From Chloroflexota bacterium (GTDB taxonomy: Bacteria > Chloroflexota > UBA11872 > UBA12225 > JAJDUF01), in NCBI GenBank assembly GCA_022826725.1, contig JAJDUF010000016.1, positions 310,001-374,000 on the forward strand: a stretch of 64,000 nt of DNA, written 5' to 3'. Below are positions 24,834 to 33,618 of this stretch, piece by piece. The notes beneath the pieces were generated by a model, which was not told where the DNA came from, searched no databases, and was given only the letters and a program-made list of their open reading frames with translations. The position numbers were made by a program, and so were the translations under genes. Position 1 is the first letter of the stretch; each line of letters begins with the position of its first letter.

Positions 24834-26189
24834 GTGATGGCCAGCTCGAGCAACGATTCGATGCACACACTGCCAGCTACGACGGCTGCCGGCCGGAGCC
24901 GCCGCGCGGTGCTGCAACGGGTCGCGGCGGTCCTAGCCACCCCCTTGCTGATCGCCGCTTGTGACTTTGGCGAAGACTTATCGGACGTGCCACTGACCAC
25001 CGAAAACCCGGTGGAGTTGATCTATACGACGTGGGGGTCACCGGAGCGCGTGCAAAAGGAAGACTGGACTCTGCTCAGCTTCCAACGGAACTATCCGGCC
25101 ATCGCGGTCAACGTCATCGCTGCGCCCACCGCCACCGAGCACGTGGCGAGCCTCGTCAGCCTGTTTGCGAGTGGCAGCCTGCCCGACCTGGTCCACCTGC
25201 CGTCCTGGTCGGCGCCGACGTTCTATGCGGAAGATGCCGTTCTGTCGCTCGGCGACTACATGCGGCGGGACGGGTTTCGTCCCGATGACCTCACGGCACC
25301 GTTCGACGTCTGTACCTACGAACGTGAGTGGGTGGCCTTGCCGCGGGGCAATAACGGCCTCTACGTCGTGTTCTATAACCGCAGCCACTTCAAGGACGCC
25401 TCCGTGCCGTTTCCGCCTCCGAACTGGACCTGGCAAGACTTCCTCAGCGCAGCGCAACAGCTGACCACGGCGGCGGACGGTGACACTCCGGCGCGCTGGG
25501 GGACCACCTTGCACGGCATTGACGAGGCCTATCACGCCTGGCTGTGGGGCAATGGTGGCGACGAGCTGCTGAACCGAAACGGTGAACCGGTGATCCACGA
25601 GCCGCTGGCCGTCGGCGCGTTGCAGTGGCTGGCCGACCTGCACTTGCAGCACGGTGTCGCGCCGGCACCCAACATCTTTTCGGGGAACGGATTCGCCGCC
25701 TTTGCCAGTGGTGACGTGGCGATGTGGTACGCGCCGGCCGAGGCCGAGCTGGCCCTGGCGCAGCAGGAAGTATCGTTCGACTGGAGTATGGCTCCCCAGC
25801 CACGGGGTAATCTCGGCGTGCAGGGTCACTATCGGCCGGACGTAGCTGCCATACTCAGGGGTAGTCGCCAGCCGGAAGAAGCCTGGGAGCTGGCCCAGTT
25901 CTTGATTGCTCCCGACGTGCAGCAAGCCGAGTGGGAAAACCGGCTCTGGCACCCGCAAGCGCCGTCCTTGCTCGCCGATGAAGGCTACCTCCAACCCCCG
26001 GAGCCGCCCCACGACCGGCGGGCGGCCGTGCCCGGCGCGCTCGTCCGACCCCGCACGCCGTATCTGATCTCGCGGATTGACGAGGTCCGAGCCGTAGCGG
26101 GGGAAGAGTTCCGCAAGCTCTGGTCCGGCACGAGCACCGCCGAGGAGATCACGGCGGCTATCGCCGCCAAGATCACGGACGTGCAGTAG
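24834..26189 (+). CDS. Sugar ABC transporter binding lipoprotein
   Basis: Family 1 solute-binding lipoprotein of 451 residues. It opens with a twin-arginine-like SRRAVLQRV, a hydrophobic stretch and the lipobox LIAAC near residue 43; the mature part has IYTTWGSPERVQKEDWT, a DLVHLP hinge region, LPRGNNGLYVVFYNRS and GDVAMWYAPAEAEL, all usual for carbohydrate-binding members. The start is GTG at 24834 or the adjacent ATG at 24837; the ribosome site is weak. Unlike the two other binding proteins in the window it has no Gly-X-Y stalk. It is transcribed divergently from the MEMO gene, and no permease genes follow. The ligand is unknown. Confidence 0.88.
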   Translation: MMASSSNDSMHTLPATTAAGRSRRAVLQRVAAVLATPLLIAACDFGEDLSDVPLTTENPVELIYTTWGSPERVQKEDWTLLSFQRNYPAIAVNVIAAPTATEHVASLVSLFASGSLPDLVHLPSWSAPTFYAEDAVLSLGDYMRRDGFRPDDLTAPFDVCTYEREWVALPRGNNGLYVVFYNRSHFKDASVPFPPPNWTWQDFLSAAQQLTTAADGDTPARWGTTLHGIDEAYHAWLWGNGGDELLNRNGEPVIHEPLAVGALQWLADLHLQHGVAPAPNIFSGNGFAAFASGDVAMWYAPAEAELALAQQEVSFDWSMAPQPRGNLGVQGHYRPDVAAILRGSRQPEEAWELAQFLIAPDVQQAEWENRLWHPQAPSLLADEGYLQPPEPPHDRRAAVPGALVRPRTPYLISRIDEVRAVAGEEFRKLWSGTSTAEEITAAIAAKITDVQ

Positions 26190-26233
26190 GCCGCGACACG
26201 GCGCCTATCGCCGGCTGTCTGCCACTAACACAC

Positions 26234-26262
26234 TTGACTCATTTAAGTAATGAGCGTATGCT
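26234..26262 (+). promoter_or_regulatory. Promoter giving a leaderless S9 peptidase mRNA
   Basis: TTGACT at 26234-26239, 17 bases, then TATGCT at 26257-26262. Only six bases separate the -10 element from the ATG at 26269, so transcription should begin at or next to the A of the start codon. There is no ribosome binding site. Confidence 0.65.
26238..26254. promoter_or_regulatory. Inverted repeat between -35 and -10 of the S9 gene
   Basis: CTCATT, five bases, AATGAG: a perfect 6-base dyad filling the promoter spacer. It has the size of MarR- or GntR-type operators and would block polymerase when occupied. The regulator is not identified. Confidence 0.45.
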
Positions 26263-26268
26263 GGCCGC

Positions 26269-28506
26269 ATGAACACAACGGTGAGCACAGCCACGACCCG
26301 GCGACGTGCGCTCACACTCGATGATCTGTTGGCGGTACGCACGCCGTGGAATCAGCACCGGATTGCTCTCAGCCCGAACGGGCGGTACTTGGCGTTCGCT
26401 GCGCGGCTGGAGGCTCGCAGCGATGAATCTCAGTCCGTCCTGCCCTCCGGGATACGCAGCAATGTGGCCGGCGCCCAACTCTGGGTGACGGACATCGAGC
26501 ACGGCGAGTCGTGGCCGCTGCTCGGTGACGAGGGCCGGAGCTGGCGGCCGAGTTGGAGTCCCGATGGTACCCACCTCGCCTTCTACGCAGACCACGGTGG
26601 CGTCGTGCAATTGTGGTGCTGGCAACCGGCAGTGGGGTCGGTAGAAGTCCTATCCGAGCAGGCGCTCTTCACGCCGTGGCAGGACACGCCGCGCTGGAGT
26701 CCCGACAGCTCCCGCGTATACGTACTCTTGCTTCCGGAACAATGGCAGCCGGCAGCAACCGACCCATCGGCAGCGCCGCCCGGCCCGACGGACGGGCCAA
26801 CCGTGGACGTACTCGTGTCACCACCGCCACCGTCCCACGACCCGACGGCACGAGCGAACGAACCCGCACGGCGACTGTGCGACGTTGGGATCGTTGACGT
26901 TCGCACCGGCACTACCGAGCGGCTGTCCACGGAGTTCGGGCCGATGGGGGTCCATCCCTCGCCGGATGGCCAATGGCTCGCCGTCGTGGGACCGGACACC
27001 CGGCCGAGCTTGGCACAGTATCAATACACGCACCCCTTGTACCTCCTGCCTGCCGCGGGCGGTACGCCGTGCCTGGTGGCCGAAGGGCTGGACCGGGGCG
27101 GGCGCGGCCGGCACGACCCGGCTTGGTCGCCGGACTCGCGGCATCTGGCCTATGTCCGCGACGGACGGCTCTGGCTGGCCCCGGCCAACGGAGGGGAGCC
27201 GCGCCAGCTACCGCTCGATGTCGAGCTAGACGTGCGCTTCCTGCTCTGGCATCCCGCTGGCAAGCAACTCCTGGGCCGCGAGCGCGGCGGCCGTCTGTGG
27301 CTTATCTCCACCGAGGGTCCGGGATCACGGGAACCGCGCCCGCTCGACCTGCCGGAACAGCGGAGCCGTCTGTGTGTCATGCGCCGTATCGAGACGGGCC
27401 GGTTCTGGAGTCCCGATGGTGGCAACTGCGTCGTGGGTGCGCGCGACAAAGCAACCGGGCGATCGGAGGTCTGGCGCGTGCCACTGGATGGGGCACCACC
27501 GGAACGCCTGCTGGCCGAAGATCGCGTCCTGCATGTCGCGCCGGTGGGTGTCATTGACAGCTATTTCGGCGACGTCTCTGCTGATGGCCGGACGGTGGTG
27601 TATGCGGTCGAGGATGAGGCACATCCGCCGGACTTCTGGGTGACCGATCCCACGTTCCGAGAGCGGCGCCGGATCACCCATCTCAATCCCCACCTGGAAG
27701 ATGTCGCGCTGGGTAAAGCGCGGCTCATCTCCTGGCAGACCACCACCGGCGAACAGGCGCGGGGAGCCGTACTGCTACCAGCGGACTATCGTGATGGTCA
27801 GCGCGTACCGCTCATCAGCTACGTGTATCCAGGCTGGTCGCTCTCCGAAGTACTGCACGATTGGGACAATTACTCCGGTATCCTGCATCCCCAGCTCCTA
27901 GCCAGTCGTGGCTATGCAGTACTGATGCCCGATACTCCAGCCAAGGAGCTCGGTGTGCCGGATGCACGCCTCACCACCGCCGTCTTGCTGGCCGTGAACG
28001 AGGCGGTGCGGCTGGGAATCGCCGATCCCAACCGGCTCGGCGTCATGGGCCACAGCGGCGGTGGCGCGGCGGTCAATCGGATCATCACCGAGACCGGCCG
28101 CTTCAAGGCAGCCGTGAGCGCTGCCGGCACATCCGACGCCGCAAGTCACTTCGGGCAACTGCGTCTCTGGCCCGATGGGTCGCCGGATATGTACGGCCTG
28201 CACAATGAGGAAGGTGCGCTGGGTGGGCCACCCTGGGAGCGGCCCTTCGACTACGTCGCAGCGTCGCCGGTCTTCTTCCTCGACCGTGTGGAGACACCCC
28301 TACTCCTGATCTACGGTATCGAGGATGACGCCGTTGGCGTGGAGCAGGGGGGTGAAATGTTCGTCGGCCTCCGCCGCTTGGAGAAGGAAGTCACGCTCCT
28401 GCGCTATCACGGCGAAGGCCACGTCCCAACGAACTACAGCGAGGCAAATCGCCGTGACCTCGTGGGGCGTGTGCTTGCCTGGTTCGACCAGCATCTTAAC
28501 CGTTGA
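26269..28506 (+). CDS. S9 family serine peptidase (acyl-peptide hydrolase/DPP type)
   Basis: Peptidase of 745 residues. The N-terminal half is a beta-propeller of TolB/WD40-like blades with LSPNGRYLAFAA, SWSPDGTHLAF, RWSPDSSRVYV and AWSPDSRHLAYV. The C-terminal half is an alpha/beta hydrolase with the nucleophile in MGHSGGGAA near residue 594, Asp in EDDAVGVEQ near 685 and His in YHGEGHVP near 717. Family members remove dipeptides or acylated residues from peptide N termini. There is no signal peptide, so it is cytoplasmic. The mRNA appears leaderless, with the -10 element six bases before the start codon and a dyad inside the promoter. A small gene follows within 15 bases and may be cotranscribed. 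Confidence 0.92.
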   Translation: MNTTVSTATTRRRALTLDDLLAVRTPWNQHRIALSPNGRYLAFAARLEARSDESQSVLPSGIRSNVAGAQLWVTDIEHGESWPLLGDEGRSWRPSWSPDGTHLAFYADHGGVVQLWCWQPAVGSVEVLSEQALFTPWQDTPRWSPDSSRVYVLLLPEQWQPAATDPSAAPPGPTDGPTVDVLVSPPPPSHDPTARANEPARRLCDVGIVDVRTGTTERLSTEFGPMGVHPSPDGQWLAVVGPDTRPSLAQYQYTHPLYLLPAAGGTPCLVAEGLDRGGRGRHDPAWSPDSRHLAYVRDGRLWLAPANGGEPRQLPLDVELDVRFLLWHPAGKQLLGRERGGRLWLISTEGPGSREPRPLDLPEQRSRLCVMRRIETGRFWSPDGGNCVVGARDKATGRSEVWRVPLDGAPPERLLAEDRVLHVAPVGVIDSYFGDVSADGRTVVYAVEDEAHPPDFWVTDPTFRERRRITHLNPHLEDVALGKARLISWQTTTGEQARGAVLLPADYRDGQRVPLISYVYPGWSLSEVLHDWDNYSGILHPQLLASRGYAVLMPDTPAKELGVPDARLTTAVLLAVNEAVRLGIADPNRLGVMGHSGGGAAVNRIITETGRFKAAVSAAGTSDAASHFGQLRLWPDGSPDMYGLHNEEGALGGPPWERPFDYVAASPVFFLDRVETPLLLIYGIEDDAVGVEQGGEMFVGLRRLEKEVTLLRYHGEGHVPTNYSEANRRDLVGRVLAWFDQHLNR

Positions 28507-28520
28507 GATGGGGCAACGGA

Positions 28521-28748
28521 ATGGCAGCCGTGAAGGTACCGAAGCTGGAAGACTCCGATATGCTGTACGAGCAGTACGGCAAGCCCTTGGAACCGCAACA
28601 TCGCGGAGAGTATCTTGCCGTCTCTCCCCACGGCGATACCCTTATCGGCCCTGACTTGGATGAACTGATAGACAAGGCCGTAGAGAAGCTAGGGCCGGGC
28701 AACTTCATTTTCAAGATCGGGGATGTTGCCGTAGGAAAATGGCTGTAG
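28521..28748 (+). CDS. Small conserved protein, DUF5678-like
   Basis: Protein of 75 residues: a short Lys/Glu head, then YEQYGKPLEPQHRGEYLAV, DTLIGPDLDELIDKAVEKLG and NFIFKIGDVAV. The pattern of a hydrophobic beta strand with GEY, then Asp/Glu-Leu helix and a final beta strand, is like DUF5678 proteins, which are small and often near toxin or protease genes; I am not certain of that match. The ATG at 28521 lies 14 bases after the S9 stop codon with a poor ribosome site, so it probably relies on readthrough from the upstream gene. It is convergent with the ABC exporter operon, 13 bases apart. Confidence 0.55.
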   Translation: MAAVKVPKLEDSDMLYEQYGKPLEPQHRGEYLAVSPHGDTLIGPDLDELIDKAVEKLGPGNFIFKIGDVAVGKWL

Positions 28749-28761
28749 GCAGGCGCGCCGG

Positions 28762-29787
28762 TCAAGCTGTCTCGGAGCACGACTCGGTGGCGGCCGGGGG
28801 GATGGCTTGGCCGACGCTGTATAGATCGCGGATGATGGCCTCGATCTCCGGCTCCTCAATCGTCAGGTCCCGTAGCTCGTAGCGCGTGGCGAGCGCGGCG
28901 ATCAAGTCCGCGGCGGTAGTCTCCTCGCGGCGGAACCGCAGCCATTGCCGGGGGCCGTCTACACGCTCGACGGTCGCGTGCGGCACTTGAACGGGGCCGC
29001 CAGCATCCACGAAATCCACGACGAGCATTCGTTCCTGGCCGTACCGCTCCCGGATCGTCTCCAATGCCCCGTCGTACAGCAGGCGTCCGCGGTCAATAAT
29101 CAGCAGGCGCTCGCAAAGCTGGCTGATGTCGGCCATATCATGGGTGGTGAGCAGCACCGTGACGGCGCGCTCGCGGTTCAGCCGCCGGAGAAACTCGCGG
29201 ATACGGTGCTTGGCTACCACGTCGAGGCCGATGGTCGGCTCATCCAGATAGAGAATCTCGGGATCGTGCAGCAAGGCGGCCGTGAGATCGCCGCGCATCC
29301 GCTGGCCGAGCGAAAGCTGGCGTACCGGGGTATCCAGGAACGGTGCCAACTCCAGCAGCTCCGTGCAGAAGTCCAGGTTGGCCCGGTGCCGGTCGGCCGG
29401 TACGCGGTAGATGAAGCGCAGCAACTCCAGCGACTCGATGAGCGGCAGGTCCCACCACAACTGCGTGCGCTGCCCGAACACGACGCCGATGCGCCGGGCA
29501 AGCGTCTTCCGGCGCCGGTGGGGGACCAGCCCGGCCACCTCGACCCGGCCGCTGCTCGGTACCAGGATGCCGGTGAGCATCTTGATCGTGGTGGATTTGC
29601 CGGCGCCGTTCGGACCGATGCAACCCACCATCTCGCCCCGCTCAATACGGAAGGTGATCCCGTCCACGGCGGGGACGACCCGGCCGCGCCGCTCGACCAG
29701 GTTCCGCAACGCCCCCAGCGCACCGCGGTGATGGTGCGCCACGCGAAAGGTCTTGCGTAAGTCCTCGACTGCAATCAACGCGGTCAT
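28762..29787 (-). CDS. ABC exporter ATPase subunit
   Basis: ATP-binding protein of 341 residues of the DrrA/NatA-like exporter group (COG4586 type). It has Walker A GPNGAGKST near residue 56, the signature LSLGQRMRGDL near 156, Walker B ILYLDEPTIGLD near 174, and the H-loop TTHDMAD. The C-terminal 90 residues are the regulatory extension common in this group. Two membrane genes of the same operon lie upstream on the minus strand, with one-base gaps, so the three form a single export system. The substrate is not evident; relatives move drugs, lipids or glycans. Confidence 0.9.
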   Translation of the reverse strand: MTALIAVEDLRKTFRVAHHHRGALGALRNLVERRGRVVPAVDGITFRIERGEMVGCIGPNGAGKSTTIKMLTGILVPSSGRVEVAGLVPHRRRKTLARRIGVVFGQRTQLWWDLPLIESLELLRFIYRVPADRHRANLDFCTELLELAPFLDTPVRQLSLGQRMRGDLTAALLHDPEILYLDEPTIGLDVVAKHRIREFLRRLNRERAVTVLLTTHDMADISQLCERLLIIDRGRLLYDGALETIRERYGQERMLVVDFVDAGGPVQVPHATVERVDGPRQWLRFRREETTAADLIAALATRYELRDLTIEEPEIEAIIRDLYSVGQAIPPAATESCSETA

Positions 29788-29788
29788 C

Positions 29789-30673
29789 CTAGCTCCCGGT
29801 GCTCTGGTAGTGGCGCACGCCGACGCTCCAGACCAGGCCGGCCACCGCCAACGCGATCACTGCGGCCAACGGCGTGAGGGCCGGCAGCCACGTCGGTAGC
29901 CCGCTCCGGTCCGCGCGGTCGAGCAGGTAGAGTGCCGGGACGTAGCTGACCCAGGCCAACGGCAGGATGAACAGGGCGAACTGCCGCGCCCAGCGGTCGA
30001 ATATGTCCAGCGGGTAACTGGCAAGAGTCGTGCCGCCATAGGTGAAGACGTTGACCGCCTCGGTGGCGCGGACCGTCCAGAAGCAGAAGGCCGCGCCGAG
30101 CAGCCAGATGGCGATGAAGATCGCCGTGCCTGATAGCAAGGTCGCCGCTAGAAACATGACCTTCCCCACACTCCACACCCCGGGCAGCATGGCAGCGGCG
30201 ATGACCAGCACGCCCACACCCTGCGCGATCCGTCCCAGCCGGCGGAGGGAGAACTCGCTGGCGACGACCTGCATTAGCGCGCTCACCGGACGGGTAAGGA
30301 TGCGGTCGAAGTCGCCGCGGACGATCAACTCGGCAAAGAGGCCAGTGTCGAGCGCCCCACAGAGTAGCTCCGAGAGGCCGAACGCCGCGGCCGAGATACC
30401 GTAGAGCAGCGCAACCTCGGCGAGTGACCACTCGGCCAGATGCGGGAAACGCTGGAACAGCATCACAATGACGGCGAACTCGAGGAACACGGACCCGAAG
30501 CTCCCGGCCGTCCGCAGGAGAAAGGAAACCTTGTACTGCATGGTGGAACGCGCGTGAATACCGATCAGCCGGACATAGAGGCGCCCGAGGAAGCGGGCCT
30601 CATCCAGCCAGCCGGACCAGACCATCAACCGGGCGGGGGCGCTGTGCCGCGGGAGCAACCGTTGCTGAGGCAC
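29789..30673 (-). CDS. ABC-2 type exporter permease (inner subunit)
   Basis: Membrane protein of 294 residues with about six helices, of the ABC2_membrane_6 type. After an N-terminal basic segment come RLIGIHARSTMQYKVSFLL, then FDRILTRPVSALMQVV, a conserved loop in this family that lies before helix 3. It is placed between the other permease (one base upstream) and the ATPase (one base downstream), so the three are strictly coupled. It should form half of the membrane channel. Helix count comes from visible hydrophobic stretches and is approximate. Confidence 0.86.
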   Translation of the reverse strand: MPQQRLLPRHSAPARLMVWSGWLDEARFLGRLYVRLIGIHARSTMQYKVSFLLRTAGSFGSVFLEFAVIVMLFQRFPHLAEWSLAEVALLYGISAAAFGLSELLCGALDTGLFAELIVRGDFDRILTRPVSALMQVVASEFSLRRLGRIAQGVGVLVIAAAMLPGVWSVGKVMFLAATLLSGTAIFIAIWLLGAAFCFWTVRATEAVNVFTYGGTTLASYPLDIFDRWARQFALFILPLAWVSYVPALYLLDRADRSGLPTWLPALTPLAAVIALAVAGLVWSVGVRHYQSTGS

Positions 30674-30674
30674 G

Positions 30675-31463
30675 CTACCCTCCCTGCACCACCAGGCGGC
30701 GCTCGCCTACCGCCAGGACCAGACGGCCGGCAGCAATCAGGATGACGGCCCACACCGTCAGGCGGCCTAGCTCAACCAACAGTGCCAAGCCGGTCATCTT
30801 GCCGAGATAGACCTCGATCGGCAGCATCACGATGGCGGTGAAGGGCAGCCAGCCCACGACTGCCTGGAGCCAGCCGGGGAAGAAGGCCACCGGGACCATG
30901 AACCCGGACAGGAAGATTATCCCGCCCATCACGGTAGCCAACCCGCGGGTATCGAGCAGCCAGAAGGCCGCGACGTTGATGATGAACCGGAACGCAAAGC
31001 TCATCACCACCGCGAAGAGCAGCGTGACGGCGAGCAGGAGCCAGACGAGCGGCGTGGGCGGGAGGAGCAGGTCGTAGAAGAGGAAGCCGATCAGGAAGGT
31101 GGGCAGGCCCCGCGCCAGCAGGTGGTAGCAGGCGCGGCCGAGGTCGCGGGCCAACCAGAAGGTGTAGTAATCGAACGGCTTGGCGAGGTCGGAGGCCACG
31201 TCGCCGGTCTTGATATTGTCGGCGACCTCCCACCAGCCCCAGAGCTGCACGATCATAATGAGTGCCTGGGTCAGCCAGGTGTAGGTCAAGGCGTCGCGGA
31301 CGTCCCAACCGGCGACCTCCGGTCGCGTGGCGAACAGGGCCATAAACACGGCCCCGCGTAGGTAGCCGAAGAAGGCGTTGGTCACGAGACCGGCGAGCGT
31401 GGCGGCACGATACGCCAGTTGGCGCTGAAAGGAGCGCTTGGCCACTTCCCAGTACAGACGCAT
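30675..31463 (-). CDS. ABC-2 type exporter permease (first subunit)
   Basis: Membrane protein of 262 residues with about six helices, first gene of the exporter operon. It begins MRLYWEVAKRSFQRQLAYRA, the usual cytoplasmic entry of COG4587-type permeases, and contains DVASDLAKPFDYYTFW, equivalent to the conserved loop of its partner. The ATG at 31463 follows GAGG five bases upstream; a GTG at 31469 is the alternative. A consensus TATAAT lies upstream (31500-31505). It pairs with the permease at 29789-30673. Confidence 0.86.
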   Translation of the reverse strand: MRLYWEVAKRSFQRQLAYRAATLAGLVTNAFFGYLRGAVFMALFATRPEVAGWDVRDALTYTWLTQALIMIVQLWGWWEVADNIKTGDVASDLAKPFDYYTFWLARDLGRACYHLLARGLPTFLIGFLFYDLLLPPTPLVWLLLAVTLLFAVVMSFAFRFIINVAAFWLLDTRGLATVMGGIIFLSGFMVPVAFFPGWLQAVVGWLPFTAIVMLPIEVYLGKMTGLALLVELGRLTVWAVILIAAGRLVLAVGERRLVVQGG

Positions 31464-31499
31464 GGCCACCTCGCACGACTCGGGCGACAGGGAAGCGAG

Positions 31500-31505
31500 A
31501 TTATA
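31500..31505 (-). promoter_or_regulatory. -10 element of the ABC exporter operon
   Basis: Consensus TATAAT on the minus strand, 36 bases before the first exporter gene. No convincing -35 hexamer is seen. Confidence 0.4.
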
Positions 31506-31632
31506 CCCGAACGCGACTGCGTTAGCTGTTAGCTTTCAGCGCGTGGTCGGCTCCGGACAAGGGGCCGGGGCGCAGGCGGGGAGAACGGCCTGTTCCCTCC
31601 CCCGCTGCGGCGGGGGGACGAGGGGCCTGGCC

Positions 31633-31662
31633 TGGACATATGGAGGAAAGAAGCATTATAGT
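31633..31662 (+). promoter_or_regulatory. Promoter of the third binding-protein gene
   Basis: TGGACA, 18 bases, TATAGT, giving a leader of about 85 bases before the ATG at 31756. A short GC-rich hairpin (CCCCCGCTGCGGCGGGGG near 31603-31618), of the dispersed repeat type, lies just upstream. Confidence 0.45.
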
Positions 31663-31755
31663 AGCCGGGCACTCACCATATGCCAGGCTGAGTACGTAAA
31701 TGGTGAGTTGGAGCCTCCCTCGCCAGAGGGAGTGTAGTCACAGGGAGGGAGCCGG

Positions 31756-33135
31756 ATGGAGCGCATGATACGCCGACGGTACTTGGGCGGTTCTGCTGCC
31801 GTGTTCGGCGGGCTGTTGGCCGCAGCCTGCGGGGAGCCAACGGTGCGCTATGTGGGTCAGCCCCAGGCGGGGCCGGCCGGTCCGGCGGGGCCGGCGGGTG
31901 CGAAGGGTGCCACCGGGGCGCAGGGCGCGCAGGGCGCTGCGGGTGCAGCCGGGAAGGACGCCGTGGTCGTCAGCTACGTGTCCAACCTCAACTTCACGCA
32001 CCCCGAAAGCATCGCTCGCTACGGTTTGCTGGACATGTTCAACAAGACGACCGACCTGGGGATCACGGTCAACTTCGACGATCAGAGCAAGAACGTCAGC
32101 CACCAGCAGATCAGGCTGTTGGCTGCCGCTGGCACGCCGCCCGATATGGGGCACTACAGCCATATCCAGGTGGGTGGCCTGTTCGTGGATGGTGTCACCA
32201 TTGATCTGGAGCCGATCTTGAAAGTGGAGCCGGACTGGGCGGCGCAGCGCGCGGACTTCTACGAGAAGATGCTCGGTAGCTCCATGTGGGCCGGGAAACT
32301 GGTGAGCATTCCGGCGTATGCCAACAACGACGCCTTCATCTTCAACAAGGGCCTGCTGGACCAGAAGGGTATTACCCATCCCAAGCTGGGCTGGACCTGG
32401 GACGATCTCACTGACATGGCCACCAAGGTCTCAGTTCCCGACGAGGTCTGGGGCATTTCTTGGTACTGGACTCGCTGGTACCGGTTTGTGGGCACCAACG
32501 GTGGGCGCGTCATCAGCGACGACGGGAGCAAGATGCTCCTCGATAGCCCGGAGAACGTGGAGGTGCTGGAGTACTTGCTGCACCTGGTCGAAAGTGGCCT
32601 CAGTCCCCCCGATGGGAAGGCCAACTTCTACAAGGCCGCCCTGAACAACGTGGGCTTCGAGCAGCAGGGGCCGTATCGCATCCCCACGCTCCGGAAGAAC
32701 GAAGCGCCGGACTTCGGGGTAGTCAATACTCCGATCAAGACGGAGCTTTTCGCCAACAGCGGTGGGCACAACCTCATCGTGACGAAGGGCATTCCGCCGG
32801 AACGGCAGCAGGCAGCGGCGTTGGTCGCCAAGTGGATCACCGCGACACCCCAGCAGACCGAGATGGTCATCAAGTCCACGGGCACTCCAGTCAGCAAGTC
32901 GGTGCTCACGGACCCGGTGCTCGTCGAATACCTCAAGACCGATCCGCAGCTCAAGGGCTTCATTGATCTCTCGCCCTACAGCTGGCGCTGGCCACCGATC
33001 CCCTCCATGGCGAAGACGTACCCGGAGGTGCGCGACTGTGGTCCGGTGATGCGGAAGGAGATCGGGGTCAAGGACTGGCTGGCGGAACAGCATCGCGTAG
33101 CCCAACTGCTGCTCGACCAGCACCCGCCGGTGTAG
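31756..33135 (+). CDS. Sugar ABC transporter binding lipoprotein with short collagen-like stalk
   Basis: Family 1 binding lipoprotein of 459 residues. The leader RRRYLGGSAAVFGG and lipobox LLAAAC near residue 25 closely match the protein at 1707-3209. About ten Gly-X-Y triplets follow (GPAGPAGPAGAKGATG and onward) but the VEK-rich stalk is absent; the chain goes straight into VVVSYVSNLNF and the binding domain with NNDAFIFNKGLLDQKG and ANSGGHNLIVTKGI. The mature domain is not closely similar to that of the first protein, so the shared leader and stalk look like a swapped module. GGGAGG precedes the ATG. No permease genes are near. Confidence 0.88.
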   Translation: MERMIRRRYLGGSAAVFGGLLAAACGEPTVRYVGQPQAGPAGPAGPAGAKGATGAQGAQGAAGAAGKDAVVVSYVSNLNFTHPESIARYGLLDMFNKTTDLGITVNFDDQSKNVSHQQIRLLAAAGTPPDMGHYSHIQVGGLFVDGVTIDLEPILKVEPDWAAQRADFYEKMLGSSMWAGKLVSIPAYANNDAFIFNKGLLDQKGITHPKLGWTWDDLTDMATKVSVPDEVWGISWYWTRWYRFVGTNGGRVISDDGSKMLLDSPENVEVLEYLLHLVESGLSPPDGKANFYKAALNNVGFEQQGPYRIPTLRKNEAPDFGVVNTPIKTELFANSGGHNLIVTKGIPPERQQAAALVAKWITATPQQTEMVIKSTGTPVSKSVLTDPVLVEYLKTDPQLKGFIDLSPYSWRWPPIPSMAKTYPEVRDCGPVMRKEIGVKDWLAEQHRVAQLLLDQHPPV

Positions 33136-33618
33136 GCAGTCGCGGTGCCCGGTCGGGACGGGGGCATAGGCTGACAGGGGTAGGTTTTTCGTGGAGAGAG
33201 GCGGACCTACCCCCATCCCCCTCCCTAAAGGGAAGGGGCCGACAGTCGCCGGGCGGATCGCTTTCCCTTGCAGGCAGCAGTAGCCAATTGCTGCGATGCC
33301 CCCCTTCCCTGGACTCACAGGGGTAGGTATTTTACATGGATAGACAGGATGGACAGGATGGGGGTTTGCGTCGGGGCGGAGGTGGGCAACTCCGTACCGA
33401 AAAACCTCACGGTGTGCGGGTGAGTGGCCCCCCTATGGTCCCCCCGCACGGCGGGGGGACGGGCGCACCATGGTGCGCCCCTACGGCTTGACCCGTACCT
33501 ACCCCAGTCAGCCTTCCCTGGAGGGAAGGGGCCGGGGGTTAGGTCCAATCCGACCCTACACAAACACAAGAACCCACCTCTATCAGGGGTGATGGCTAGG
33601 GTCGCTAGGAGAGAGCGA
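33136..33618. other. Repeat-rich intergenic region
   Basis: This 483-base gap contains no gene. It holds copy 2 of the long repeat (33314-33511), a short truncated beginning of the same repeat at 33174-33195 (GGGGTAGGTTTTT), and CCCTTCCCT-type hairpins at 33223-33238 and 33512-33531. AGGAGAG at 33607 is the ribosome site of the next gene. Confidence 0.7.
33314..33511 (+). repeat. Long intergenic repeat, copy 2
   Basis: About 198 bases, nearly identical to 23141-23327 with an extra ACAGGATGG unit. Two perfect palindromes are inside: CCCCCCGC/GCGGGGGG around 33440-33459 and GGGCGCACCATGGTGCGCCC at 33461-33480. The arms of the second differ from those at 57938-57957 in compensating pairs. Confidence 0.85.
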
